Below, in pieces: positions 7,175 to 14,343 of a DNA stretch of 24,690 nt. Both the position numbers and the translations under genes were made by a program. Within the stretch, counting starts at the first letter, position 1. Each line of letters begins with the position of its first letter. The notes under the pieces are model-generated. The model saw only the letters and a program-made list of their open reading frames with translations, had not been told where the DNA came from and ran no database searches. This DNA is from Bacteroidales bacterium (GTDB taxonomy: Bacteria; Bacteroidota; Bacteroidia; Bacteroidales; VadinHA17): assembly GCA_003157055.1 (NCBI GenBank), contig PMIG01000234.1, positions 1,845 through 26,534 of the forward strand, given 5' to 3'.

Positions 7175-8794
7175 ATGAAACTGAAAGGTTTGCTTATTGA
7201 TATACATAAGAGAAAAATATTTCCCGCGATAATTACTATAAAAAACGGAAAGATCGGGAATATTGAATTGAATAAAGGAAATGAAGGTAATTTTATTCTT
7301 CCTGGGCTTATTGATTCCCATATTCATATTGAAAGCTCTATGGTATCTCCTGGTTCTTTTGCGATGGAAGCTGTTTCACGTGGAACTATAGGTGTGGTTT
7401 CTGATCCACATGAGATAGCAAATGTACTGGGAACAGACGGAGTAAACATTATGATTGAAGATGGAGAAAAAGTTCCGTTAAAATTCTGGTTTGGTGCACC
7501 ATCCTGCGTTCCCGCCACTAAATTTGAAACTTCAGGAGCAAAAATAAATAGCGCTGGAATAAAAGAACTTTTAAGTAGAAAAGAGATAAAATACCTATCC
7601 GAAATGATGAATTATCCGGGTGTTATTTTAGGGGATAATGAGGTAATGGAAAAAATTAAAATTTCAATCGATAAGGGAAAGCCGGTAGACGGACATGCAC
7701 CAGGATTAACAGGTGAAGATCTGAAAAGATATGTCGCTGCAGGGATATCAACAGACCATGAGTGTAGCACAATTGAAGAAGCAAGAGAAAAAATTAGTCT
7801 GGGTATGAAGATTCTGATAAGGGAAGGAAGCGCTGCAAGGAACCTTGACGCATTGAAGGAACTCTATAAGACAAACCCACAGGATTTAATGCTTTGCAGT
7901 GATGATCTTCATCCTGAAATGTTAATGAAAAGACATATAAACAAATTAATTTCAAAACTGGTTTCTGAAGGATACGACCTTTTTGATGTAGTTAGAAGCG
8001 CAACCATAAATCCGGTATTTCATTATGGGCTGGAGGCAGGACTGTTGAGGATTGGAGATCCTGCAGACTTCATTATTGTTGATGATCCGGGGAAAATGAA
8101 TGTGCTGGAAACATGGATAGATGGGAAAAAAGTCTTTGAAAAAGGCAAGACAACTTTTAAAAATAAATTCGGCAAAAGTCAGAACAAATTTAATTGTTCT
8201 GAAATACAGGAAGAAAGCATTGCTATTAAGTTAACAGGGGGGAAAATAAGAATTATAGAGGCTTTTGACGGGGAACTATTGACAAAGGAGATAATCAGGG
8301 AATTGCCGGCAGAGAAAGGCATTGAATCAGATACGGAAACCGATATGCTTAAAATTGTTGTAAAAGACAGGTATAATGATGCTCCTCCGGCAGTCGGATT
8401 TATTAAGGGATTTGGACTGAAGAAAGGTGCATTTGCCAGCTCTGTGGCACATGATAGTCATAATATAATTTGCATAGGTACAAGAGATTCTGATATAGCC
8501 GCCGCGATAAATGAAGTAGTGAAAATGAAGGGTGGTCTTGCCGTTGTGAACGAAGGGAATATAGAAACACTAAAACTTCCCATCGCCGGGATCATGTCAG
8601 ATAGACCAGTCAGTGAAGTTGCTGATAAATATGCGTCACTTTCCTCTCTTGTAAAATCACTCGGATGTAGAATGTCAGCTCCGTTCATGACTCTCTCATT
8701 TATGGCATTGCTGGTAATACCGGAGCTAAAGCTCAGCGACAAAGGACTCTTCGACGGTCGTAAATTCGAACTCGTGCCATTGTTCGTTGATTAA
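7175..8794 (+). CDS. ade: Adenine deaminase
   Basis: A 539-residue amidohydrolase that hydrolyses adenine to hypoxanthine and ammonia in purine salvage. It has the Ade pattern: an N-terminal beta domain ending in LPGLIDSHIHIESSM (metal ligands H49, H51; E53), then SRGTIGVVSDPHEIANVLG, PVDGHAPGLTGEDL, AAGISTDHECS, and CSDDLHPEML with the metal-binding Asp. The remaining C-terminal domain (about 340-539) includes AVGFIKGFGLKKGAFASSVAHDSHNIICIG and GGLAVVNEG, also typical of Ade. The length fits the family range of roughly 540-590. The start ATG lies 27 bases past the parS-like palindrome. A second parS-like site lies inside its own coding region at 7372-7387. It sits between mnmG and uvrC, a place that, as I recall, holds apt in Bacteroides. 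Confidence 0.95.
   Translation: MKLKGLLIDIHKRKIFPAIITIKNGKIGNIELNKGNEGNFILPGLIDSHIHIESSMVSPGSFAMEAVSRGTIGVVSDPHEIANVLGTDGVNIMIEDGEKVPLKFWFGAPSCVPATKFETSGAKINSAGIKELLSRKEIKYLSEMMNYPGVILGDNEVMEKIKISIDKGKPVDGHAPGLTGEDLKRYVAAGISTDHECSTIEEAREKISLGMKILIREGSAARNLDALKELYKTNPQDLMLCSDDLHPEMLMKRHINKLISKLVSEGYDLFDVVRSATINPVFHYGLEAGLLRIGDPADFIIVDDPGKMNVLETWIDGKKVFEKGKTTFKNKFGKSQNKFNCSEIQEESIAIKLTGGKIRIIEAFDGELLTKEIIRELPAEKGIESDTETDMLKIVVKDRYNDAPPAVGFIKGFGLKKGAFASSVAHDSHNIICIGTRDSDIAAAINEVVKMKGGLAVVNEGNIETLKLPIAGIMSDRPVSEVADKYASLSSLVKSLGCRMSAPFMTLSFMALLVIPELKLSDKGLFDGRKFELVPLFVD
7372..7387. promoter_or_regulatory. parS-like site inside the adenine deaminase gene
   Basis: TGTTTCACGTGGAACT keeps the CACGTG core and matches TGTTNCACGTGNAACA at every fixed position except the last base. 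It starts 240 bases after the start of the perfect site at 7132. It encodes part of the conserved AVSRGTIG segment, so the sequence is constrained by protein as well. Chromosomal parS sites within genes are common. Confidence 0.6.
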
Positions 8795-8811
8795 ACGGAA
8801 TTCACAGATCT

Positions 8812-10599
8812 ATGTCGGTCGAACATAAAAAAATATTACCCTTAATTCCCGATAAGCCCGGTGTTTACCAGTTTGTAGACTCTTCGGAGATTATTATTTA
8901 TGTGGGGAAAGCAAAAAACCTCAGGAAGCGGGTTTCTTCATACTTCAATAAAAACCAATCGGGTAAAACAACGGTAATGCTGAAGAAGGCAGCCAACATC
9001 AGACATATTGTTGTGGACAATGAATCAGATGCACTTTTACTTGAGAACAACCTTATTAAGAAACTACAGCCCAGGTATAACATACTTTTAAAAGATGATA
9101 AAACCTACCCATGGATATGCATAAAAAACGAGCATTTCCCCCGGGTTTTCAGCACGAGAAATACTATAAAAGACGGCTCTTTATACTTTGGTCCATATAC
9201 ATCTGGCCTGATGGTTAAGACCCTTGTTGATCTGGTGCGGCAGCTTTATAAGCCAAGAACCTGCTTTCTTAACCTTACAAAGGAAAACATATCAGCCGGA
9301 AAATTCAGGCCTTGCCTTGAATACCATATTGGCAACTGCCTGGCCCCATGTGTCGGTTTTCAGACAGAAGAGGAGTACAATGAAAATATCCAACAGCTTA
9401 AAAATATTCTGAAAGGAAATATTTCAACGGTATATGAACACCTGAAACAGGTAATGATAAAATATTCTGTAGGGCTTCAGTTCGAAAAAGCGCAATTGAT
9501 CAAAGAAAAGATCGACTTGATTTCAAAATACAGGAGCAAGTCTTCCATTGTAAGCTCGACTATAAAAAATGTTGACGTATTTGCTATTAGCCAGGACATC
9601 GACAACTCATACATTAACTATCTGAAAGTGGTTAACGGTGCTGTTATTCAGGCTTTTACACTTGATATTAAAAGCCGCGTAGATGAGGACAAAGAGTCTC
9701 TGCTTGGTTTTGCAATAACAGAGATAAGACAAAGATTATCAAGCGATTCACCAGAAATAATTGTCCCGTTTAAACCCGATATTCTTCTTGAAAAAATCAA
9801 GTATACCGTTCCCGTAATTGGCGACAAGATAAAACTCCTTGAGCTGGCTTCCCGAAACGCCATCTATTATAAGCTTGAGCAGCGCAAGAAACATGAGGTC
9901 GCAAAACCAAAGGATCGCACAGGAAAAAACCTTGAACGGCTGAAATCAGATTTACATATGGCAGAAATGCCTGTTCACATTGAGTGTTTTGACAATTCGA
10001 ACATAATGGGCACTAATCCGGTTGCGGCCTGCGTGGTTTTCCGGAACGCCAGGCCAAGCAAGAAGGATTACCGTCACTTCAACATAAAAACCGTTACGGG
10101 GCCGGATGATTATTCGTCTATGGAGGAAATTGTATTCAGACGGTATAAAAGAATGATTGAGGAAAATCAGAAGCTTCCGCAGCTGGTGATAATCGATGGG
10201 GGCAAAGGACAGCTTTCCTCGGCAGTGAAAAGCCTTGATAAACTTGGTTTAAAGGATAATCTGACAATTATAGGCATTGCAAAAAAGCTTGAAGAGATTT
10301 ATTTCCCTGGCGATTCAGTTCCTCTGTACCTGGATAAAAATTCAATAAGCCTTAAAATAATTCAGCAACTAAGGAATGAAGCCCACCGGTTCGGGATAAA
10401 TTTTCACCGTGAAAAAAGATCATCAGGGATGATGAAGTCGGAACTGGATGAAATAAAAGGGATAGGTATAAAAACAAAAGAAATTTTATTGAAGGAAATC
10501 GGTTCTCCGGACAAAATCAGAAAATGCTCATTCATTGAACTCGAAAAGCTTATCGGAACTAAAAAAGCGGAGATACTTACCACATACCTCCATAAATAA
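8812..10599 (+). CDS. uvrC: UvrABC excinuclease subunit C
   Basis: A 595-residue protein of usual length. UvrC makes both incisions flanking a DNA lesion in nucleotide excision repair. The N-terminal GIY-YIG nuclease is intact (GVY at 17-19, YVGKAKNLRKRVSSYF from residue 30, with R40). A UVR motif for UvrB binding is visible around VGLQFEKAQLIKEKIDLI. The C-terminal RNase H-like nuclease shows CFDNSNIMGTNPVAACVVF, DDYSSMEEIVFRRY, LVIIDGGKGQL and HRFGINFHREKR, providing the expected Asp and His catalytic residues. A helix-hairpin-helix region (LDEIKGIGIKTKEILL) ends the protein. It starts 17 bases after ade. Codon choice is visibly richer in C than in mnmG upstream. Confidence 0.98.
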   Translation: MSVEHKKILPLIPDKPGVYQFVDSSEIIIYVGKAKNLRKRVSSYFNKNQSGKTTVMLKKAANIRHIVVDNESDALLLENNLIKKLQPRYNILLKDDKTYPWICIKNEHFPRVFSTRNTIKDGSLYFGPYTSGLMVKTLVDLVRQLYKPRTCFLNLTKENISAGKFRPCLEYHIGNCLAPCVGFQTEEEYNENIQQLKNILKGNISTVYEHLKQVMIKYSVGLQFEKAQLIKEKIDLISKYRSKSSIVSSTIKNVDVFAISQDIDNSYINYLKVVNGAVIQAFTLDIKSRVDEDKESLLGFAITEIRQRLSSDSPEIIVPFKPDILLEKIKYTVPVIGDKIKLLELASRNAIYYKLEQRKKHEVAKPKDRTGKNLERLKSDLHMAEMPVHIECFDNSNIMGTNPVAACVVFRNARPSKKDYRHFNIKTVTGPDDYSSMEEIVFRRYKRMIEENQKLPQLVIIDGGKGQLSSAVKSLDKLGLKDNLTIIGIAKKLEEIYFPGDSVPLYLDKNSISLKIIQQLRNEAHRFGINFHREKRSSGMMKSELDEIKGIGIKTKEILLKEIGSPDKIRKCSFIELEKLIGTKKAEILTTYLHK

Positions 10600-10604
10600 C
10601 GCTG

Positions 10605-10620
10605 GATTCCACGTGGAACA
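10605..10620. promoter_or_regulatory. parS-like site downstream of uvrC
   Basis: GATTCCACGTGGAACA matches the perfect site at 7132 in 14 of 16 positions, differing only in the first two bases. The inner TTCCACGTGGAA is fully palindromic. It begins five bases past the uvrC stop. The ParB-binding role is inferred from the consensus and from the two other sites nearby. Confidence 0.65.
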
Positions 10621-10902
10621 ACAAGAATCCACAACTATCTTAAATATCTTAATTACAATAGAATAGCTTCGTTTACCTTTGGTTTTAACTCAATGAGAAT
10701 CGAGTATTTTAAGCCGACCGGAACACCGGACATGAATAATTGATCAGAAAGAGCTGTTATTTCGAATTAGTGGAATGTTTATTCGAAAAATAAAAGTAAA
10801 AGATAAATCAATTTTGAAAAGAAGGGAAATATTAAAATCGCAATAAAGGGGAAAAAATTTCGAGTTTTTTCACTTTACGATCTTAATGGCTTAATAAAAA
10901 AT
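10621..10902. other. Intergenic stretch between convergent uvrC and HAD gene
   Basis: About 300 bases separate uvrC from the HAD phosphatase gene. Apart from the parS-like site at its left end I see no convincing gene: the region is AT-rich and frames on both strands are interrupted by stops. A short AT-rich inverted repeat lies near the right end. No DnaA-box cluster or iteron array is apparent. Confidence 0.6.
10851..10871. terminator. Weak AT-rich inverted repeat, possible terminator between convergent genes
   Basis: GAAAAAA (10851-10857) and TTTTTTC (10865-10871) can pair around a seven-base loop. It lies between the convergent uvrC and HAD genes. The stem has only one G-C pair, so a role as terminator is doubtful. 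Confidence 0.22.
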
Positions 10903-11508
10903 CTAATGCTCTTTCAGACTCTTTAAAAATTCATCAGAAATATTTGTAGATCCTGAGGTAAAAAATCCTTTCATTCCTATTGACACGGCAACAATAGTAT
11001 TTTCTTCATGGTCATCAATGAAGAGACATTCATTGGCGCTGAGTCCATACTTTTCAAGCAAAAGCCTGAAGATTTCCGGGTTTGGTTTTGAATAGCGGAC
11101 CACAGCTGAAATAATTCCACCATCAAAATATTTAAAAAAAGAATAGCTTCTTTTTACTTCATCAAAGATATCAACCGGGAAGTTGGAAAGGTAATATAGC
11201 CTGTAACCATCTTTTTTAAGTCTGGGAATGAGTTTGACGTTCTCGTCAATGTCGGACATAATCTCAGTCCGTTTATTGAAAATAAGGGCTATTTCCTCCC
11301 TTCTGAGCGAAGATTTCTCTGCAATGCGATCAATAGCTTCCACGGTACTTATTTCACCGTTATCGAGAAGAAGCCATTCTATGCTTCCGAAGATATCCGA
11401 ATGGATAATCTTCCTTTTAGCTTCAGGATAATTATTTTTTAAAAGGTATTCTTCCGGCCTGAAACTGATAAGAACATTCCCAAGGTCGAATACGATATTC
11501 CTGATCAT
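10903..11508 (-). CDS. HAD-superfamily (subfamily IA, YihX-like) phosphatase
   Basis: A 201-residue cytoplasmic HAD hydrolase. Motif I is FDLGNVL with nucleophile D8; the usual Asp at +2 is Gly10, as in E. coli YihX (sugar-1-phosphate phosphatase). Motif II is LSN (S108), motif III is the Lys of YSKPNPEIF (K141), and motif IV is FIDDHEEN (D165, D166). The cap is the helical IA type (WLLLDNGEISTVEAIDRI). Substrate cannot be told from sequence, though sugar phosphates are plausible because it follows phosphofructokinase with one base between the stop of that gene and this ATG. This spacing implies one transcript and coupled translation. An exact physiological role is not assigned. Confidence 0.88.
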   Translation of the reverse strand: MIRNIVFDLGNVLISFRPEEYLLKNNYPEAKRKIIHSDIFGSIEWLLLDNGEISTVEAIDRIAEKSSLRREEIALIFNKRTEIMSDIDENVKLIPRLKKDGYRLYYLSNFPVDIFDEVKRSYSFFKYFDGGIISAVVRYSKPNPEIFRLLLEKYGLSANECLFIDDHEENTIVAVSIGMKGFFTSGSTNISDEFLKSLKEH

Positions 11509-11509
11509 A

Positions 11510-12835
11510 TCAGGGATTCTTCATGCTGATGGGTTGTCCGGTTGCCTCAAGGACATTCCACCAAAGCTCACCTTCAACATCGATCTTCTTACGCTTGGCA
11601 ACAGCCATCGGTATCGGGATAAGGGTAAATTCATAATTCCAGTAGCCGATTACAAAATCAGTCTTACCGGCAACTGCTGCATGAACTGCATTTTGTGCAA
11701 GCAGATTGCAGAATTTACTGTCGTTGGCATTAGCCGGTGCACTACGGATGATATAGCTTGGATCGATATACTTAATAGAATAGGGAAAGCCCTTTGAATC
11801 GAACTCTTCCTTTATCTTTTCCTTGAGATATATTCCGATATCCTTGTGTTTTACATTCCCGGAAGCGTCTTTCTGCAGGTCTTTTGATTCGATCAGATCC
11901 TGGCCGGCACCTTCTGCAACAACAATTACTGCATGATGCCTTTCTTCGAGCCGTTTCCGGAGTACCTTCAGGAATCCGCGGATCCCGTAAAGGTCGAAAG
12001 ATATCTCGGGTACCAAAACGAAATTCACCTCCTGGATTGCAAGTGCAGCACTGGCAGCTATAAATCCCGAATCGCGCCCCATAAGCTTTACGAGAGCTAT
12101 GCCGTTATATGCTCCCTGGGCTTCATTATGGGCATTCCTGATTATGTCGTTTGCAATTGAGAAAGCAGTTTCAAAGCCAAATGATTTCTGGATCAGATCA
12201 ATATCGTTGTCAATAGTCTTGGGTATTCCTGCAACGCAAATTTTAAGTTTTCTTTTTATTATTTCCTCATGAATGGCATGAGCCCCCTTAAGGGTTCCGT
12301 CGCCTCCGATACAGAATAGAATATTGACGTTCAGTATCTCGAGAGTATCGACTATCTCTTTTACATCCTGTTCGCCTCGAGACATTCCCAGAAAAGAACC
12401 CCCCGCAAGATGAATATCGCTTACCATTGGCGCTGTAAGTTCAATTACGGAGTGATTAAATTTTGAAATGAACCCCTCATATCCGTATCTTATACCGAGG
12501 ATCCTGCTTACACCATACCTGTAGAAAAGCTGATTTACAAGACCCCGGATAACATTATTGAGCCCTGGGCACAGTCCGCCGCAGGTAACGATAGCCACCT
12601 TTGTCTTGGCTGGTTCAAAGTAAATGGTCTCCTTTGGTCCGGCTTTTTCAAATGACACAGGCAGAACCCCGTTCTCCTGGTATTTTTGAAATGACTCAAG
12701 GGATACTTCGTAAAGGATCCTTTCATCATCCTTTACAAATTTATAAACAGGACTATCGGTCCTTTGGGTCTGTTTTAAGGGAGAAATCACATTACCCTTT
12801 CCAAGAGTGGTTATCAGGAAATCCTCATATTTCAT
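11510..12835 (-). CDS. pfkA: 6-phosphofructokinase (Lys-type, probably ATP-dependent)
   Basis: A 441-residue PfkA-family kinase, longer than the E. coli enzyme (320) because of an N-terminal extension of about 75 residues before KVAIVTCGGLCPGLNNVIRG. It phosphorylates fructose 6-phosphate in glycolysis. The phosphoryl-donor site reads GGDGT (G177-T181) and the catalytic loop reads PKTIDND (K206, catalytic D209). E. coli ATP enzymes have Gly at both diagnostic positions; PPi-dependent enzymes have Asp and Lys. Here Gly180 suggests ATP while Lys206 resembles the PPi type, the combination seen in plant PFK and related bacterial clades. MGRDSGFIAA (sugar-phosphate site) and VVAEGAGQ are also present. 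It is followed closely by the HAD phosphatase and preceded by a YwbE-family gene on the same strand. Confidence 0.93.
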   Translation of the reverse strand: MKYEDFLITTLGKGNVISPLKQTQRTDSPVYKFVKDDERILYEVSLESFQKYQENGVLPVSFEKAGPKETIYFEPAKTKVAIVTCGGLCPGLNNVIRGLVNQLFYRYGVSRILGIRYGYEGFISKFNHSVIELTAPMVSDIHLAGGSFLGMSRGEQDVKEIVDTLEILNVNILFCIGGDGTLKGAHAIHEEIIKRKLKICVAGIPKTIDNDIDLIQKSFGFETAFSIANDIIRNAHNEAQGAYNGIALVKLMGRDSGFIAASAALAIQEVNFVLVPEISFDLYGIRGFLKVLRKRLEERHHAVIVVAEGAGQDLIESKDLQKDASGNVKHKDIGIYLKEKIKEEFDSKGFPYSIKYIDPSYIIRSAPANANDSKFCNLLAQNAVHAAVAGKTDFVIGYWNYEFTLIPIPMAVAKRKKIDVEGELWWNVLEATGQPISMKNP

Positions 12836-12945
12836 TTCTCAAAAAATTGAATTAATAAACAGAAACCCGGAATGCAAAAGAGTTCCACAGAATTCAAAAT
12901 TAGTTAATTTTTTGAATGTTTGATTTATGTGATTAACTGCAGAAT

Positions 12946-13137
12946 TCAGATAATCTGTTTGATCCTTCCAACAAGTCCGCTCTCAAGCATCACTTTTATT
13001 CCATGAGGATGAATGGGTGCGGTCGTAAGCACTTCCTTTACCTTGCCCCCGGTAAGCCTGCCAGTGCGTTTATGTTCCGTAAGTTCAACCATCACTGATA
13101 TTCCTGGCATGATATCTGCCCTCCGAGTTCCGTCCAT
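12946..13137 (-). CDS. YwbE-family small protein (DUF2196)
   Basis: A 63-residue protein matching the YwbE/DUF2196 family: DIMPGISVMVELTEHKRTG, then LTGGKVKEVLTT and HPHGIKVMLESGLVGRIKQI. The family is conserved, small, and of unknown function; the beta-rich pattern with HPHGIKV resembles small RNA- or nucleic-acid-binding barrels, which is inference. The length is normal, so it is not a fragment. It lies 110 bases upstream of phosphofructokinase on the same strand, possibly in the same transcript. The start is the first ATG in frame, opening MDGTRRADIMPG. Confidence 0.88.
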   Translation of the reverse strand: MDGTRRADIMPGISVMVELTEHKRTGRLTGGKVKEVLTTAPIHPHGIKVMLESGLVGRIKQII

Positions 13138-13282
13138 CGCTGAATATAATTTAAATGAAAATGGCTTCTGTCAAATAATCAAGGGTACAATAATAAAGAA
13201 TTTCCCGCAAGAAGATTATGTGAAATTGTAAATAGTGAAGAATTGTTGAAAAAACTTTTACAGAGAAAAACGACAATAATTA

Positions 13283-14185
13283 TCAACCCCTGGTTCCTTT
13301 TACTTTAAGTTTTATCCTGTAGAGTCCCTTGCTGGCAGTGATGTAGAGACTTTTAAAATCCTTATCGCCAAAGCAGACATTTGCCGTCCAGCTTTCCGGG
13401 ACAGGAATGTTGCCGATCCTGGTTCCGGTTTTGTCAAAAACAGTAACGCCTATGCCGGAAAGGAAGAGATTCCCTTCAGAATCGATCGTCATTCCGTCAG
13501 ATCCCATCTCGCAAAAGAGTTTTTTCCCTGTTAATGAACCGTCGGGATTTATTGAATATGACCAAGTTTTATTTCCACGGATATCTGCAATAAAAAGTGT
13601 TTTCCCATCAGGTGTGCCAACTATTCCATTCGGCTGAACAAGATCGTCGGCAACCCTAATAGCTGTTTTATGACCCGGCTCAAGATAATAGACACATTGT
13701 TTATCCTGTGGCATTTTATCATGATCCCACCAGGGACGTTGATAAAAAGGGTCAGTGAAATATATCCCACCGTCAGGCCGGATCCATAGATCGTTAGGGC
13801 CATTAAGAAGATTCCCGTTGTAATTGGTCACAACCACTTCAACACTCTTTGTGGGAGAGATCTTCCACAACTCATTCTTATTATCGGCACAGGCCCAGAG
13901 GTTTCCCTTATTGTCGAAGGCCATGCCATTGGCTCGTCCTGACGGTTGCATATATACCGAAAGGCCTGTTTTTGTGTTCCAGACCATTATCCTGTCATTC
14001 GGTTGATCGGTGAAATAAACATTGCCTTTTATATCGGCAGTCGGACCCTCAGTAAATAGGAACCCGGTAGCAAGTTTTTCAAGCGTTGCCCCTTGTTTGA
14101 TAATATTTCTCATTCCATCATCCTGGGCTGAGATGAATCTCAAGTTTAACATTAGAATGAGTAAGAAAAAAAATAGATTTTTCAT
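13283..14185 (-). CDS. Secreted SMP-30/gluconolactonase-like protein
   Basis: A 300-residue protein. The ATG at 14185 is chosen over one eight codons upstream (14209) because it directly begins a signal peptide (MKNLFFFLLILMLNLRFISAQ); either start leaves export likely. The mature protein is a six-bladed SMP-30 beta-propeller: TEGPTADIKGNVYFTD (metal-binding Glu), GRANGMAFDNKGNLW, NGPNDLWIRPDGGIYFTDP (Asn), QPNGIVGTPDGKTLF (Asn) and GSDGMTIDSEGNLF (Asp). All expected divalent-metal ligands are therefore present. Family members hydrolyse sugar lactones or related esters; the substrate here is unknown. It precedes no obvious sugar-catabolic operon. An S15-type secreted hydrolase lies upstream on the same strand, 158 bases away. 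Confidence 0.87.
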   Translation of the reverse strand: MKNLFFFLLILMLNLRFISAQDDGMRNIIKQGATLEKLATGFLFTEGPTADIKGNVYFTDQPNDRIMVWNTKTGLSVYMQPSGRANGMAFDNKGNLWACADNKNELWKISPTKSVEVVVTNYNGNLLNGPNDLWIRPDGGIYFTDPFYQRPWWDHDKMPQDKQCVYYLEPGHKTAIRVADDLVQPNGIVGTPDGKTLFIADIRGNKTWSYSINPDGSLTGKKLFCEMGSDGMTIDSEGNLFLSGIGVTVFDKTGTRIGNIPVPESWTANVCFGDKDFKSLYITASKGLYRIKLKVKGTRG

Positions 14186-14343
14186 TAAAGTATCTTTAAA
14201 ACTATTCAATTAACGGTTTCCCCGCCGCAGTTGCTCCTCCTCCAATGGCAACATTTGAAACAACCGGCCCTGGTTATTTTTCTTATTAGCAGAAATGACG
14301 ATTATTATCTGATTAATTGTTCTCTTTCTCTTCCTTTTCCGGA

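Noticed and set aside
10621..10902. Replication origin next to the parS-like sites
   Set aside because: No DnaA-box cluster, iterons or dnaA/dnaN genes are visible in this gap or elsewhere in the window.
12836..12945. AT-rich inverted repeat (TTCAAAA … TTTTGAA) between the YwbE-family gene and phosphofructokinase
   Set aside because: The arms are A/T only apart from one pair and need a bulge; it is likely chance in AT-rich DNA.
14202..14273. Minus-strand 23-residue frame with a Gly/Ala-rich, protein-like end (VAIGGGATAAGKPLIE then stop)
   Set aside because: It is preceded directly by an in-frame stop and has no start codon or detectable parent gene, so a pseudogene remnant cannot be supported.
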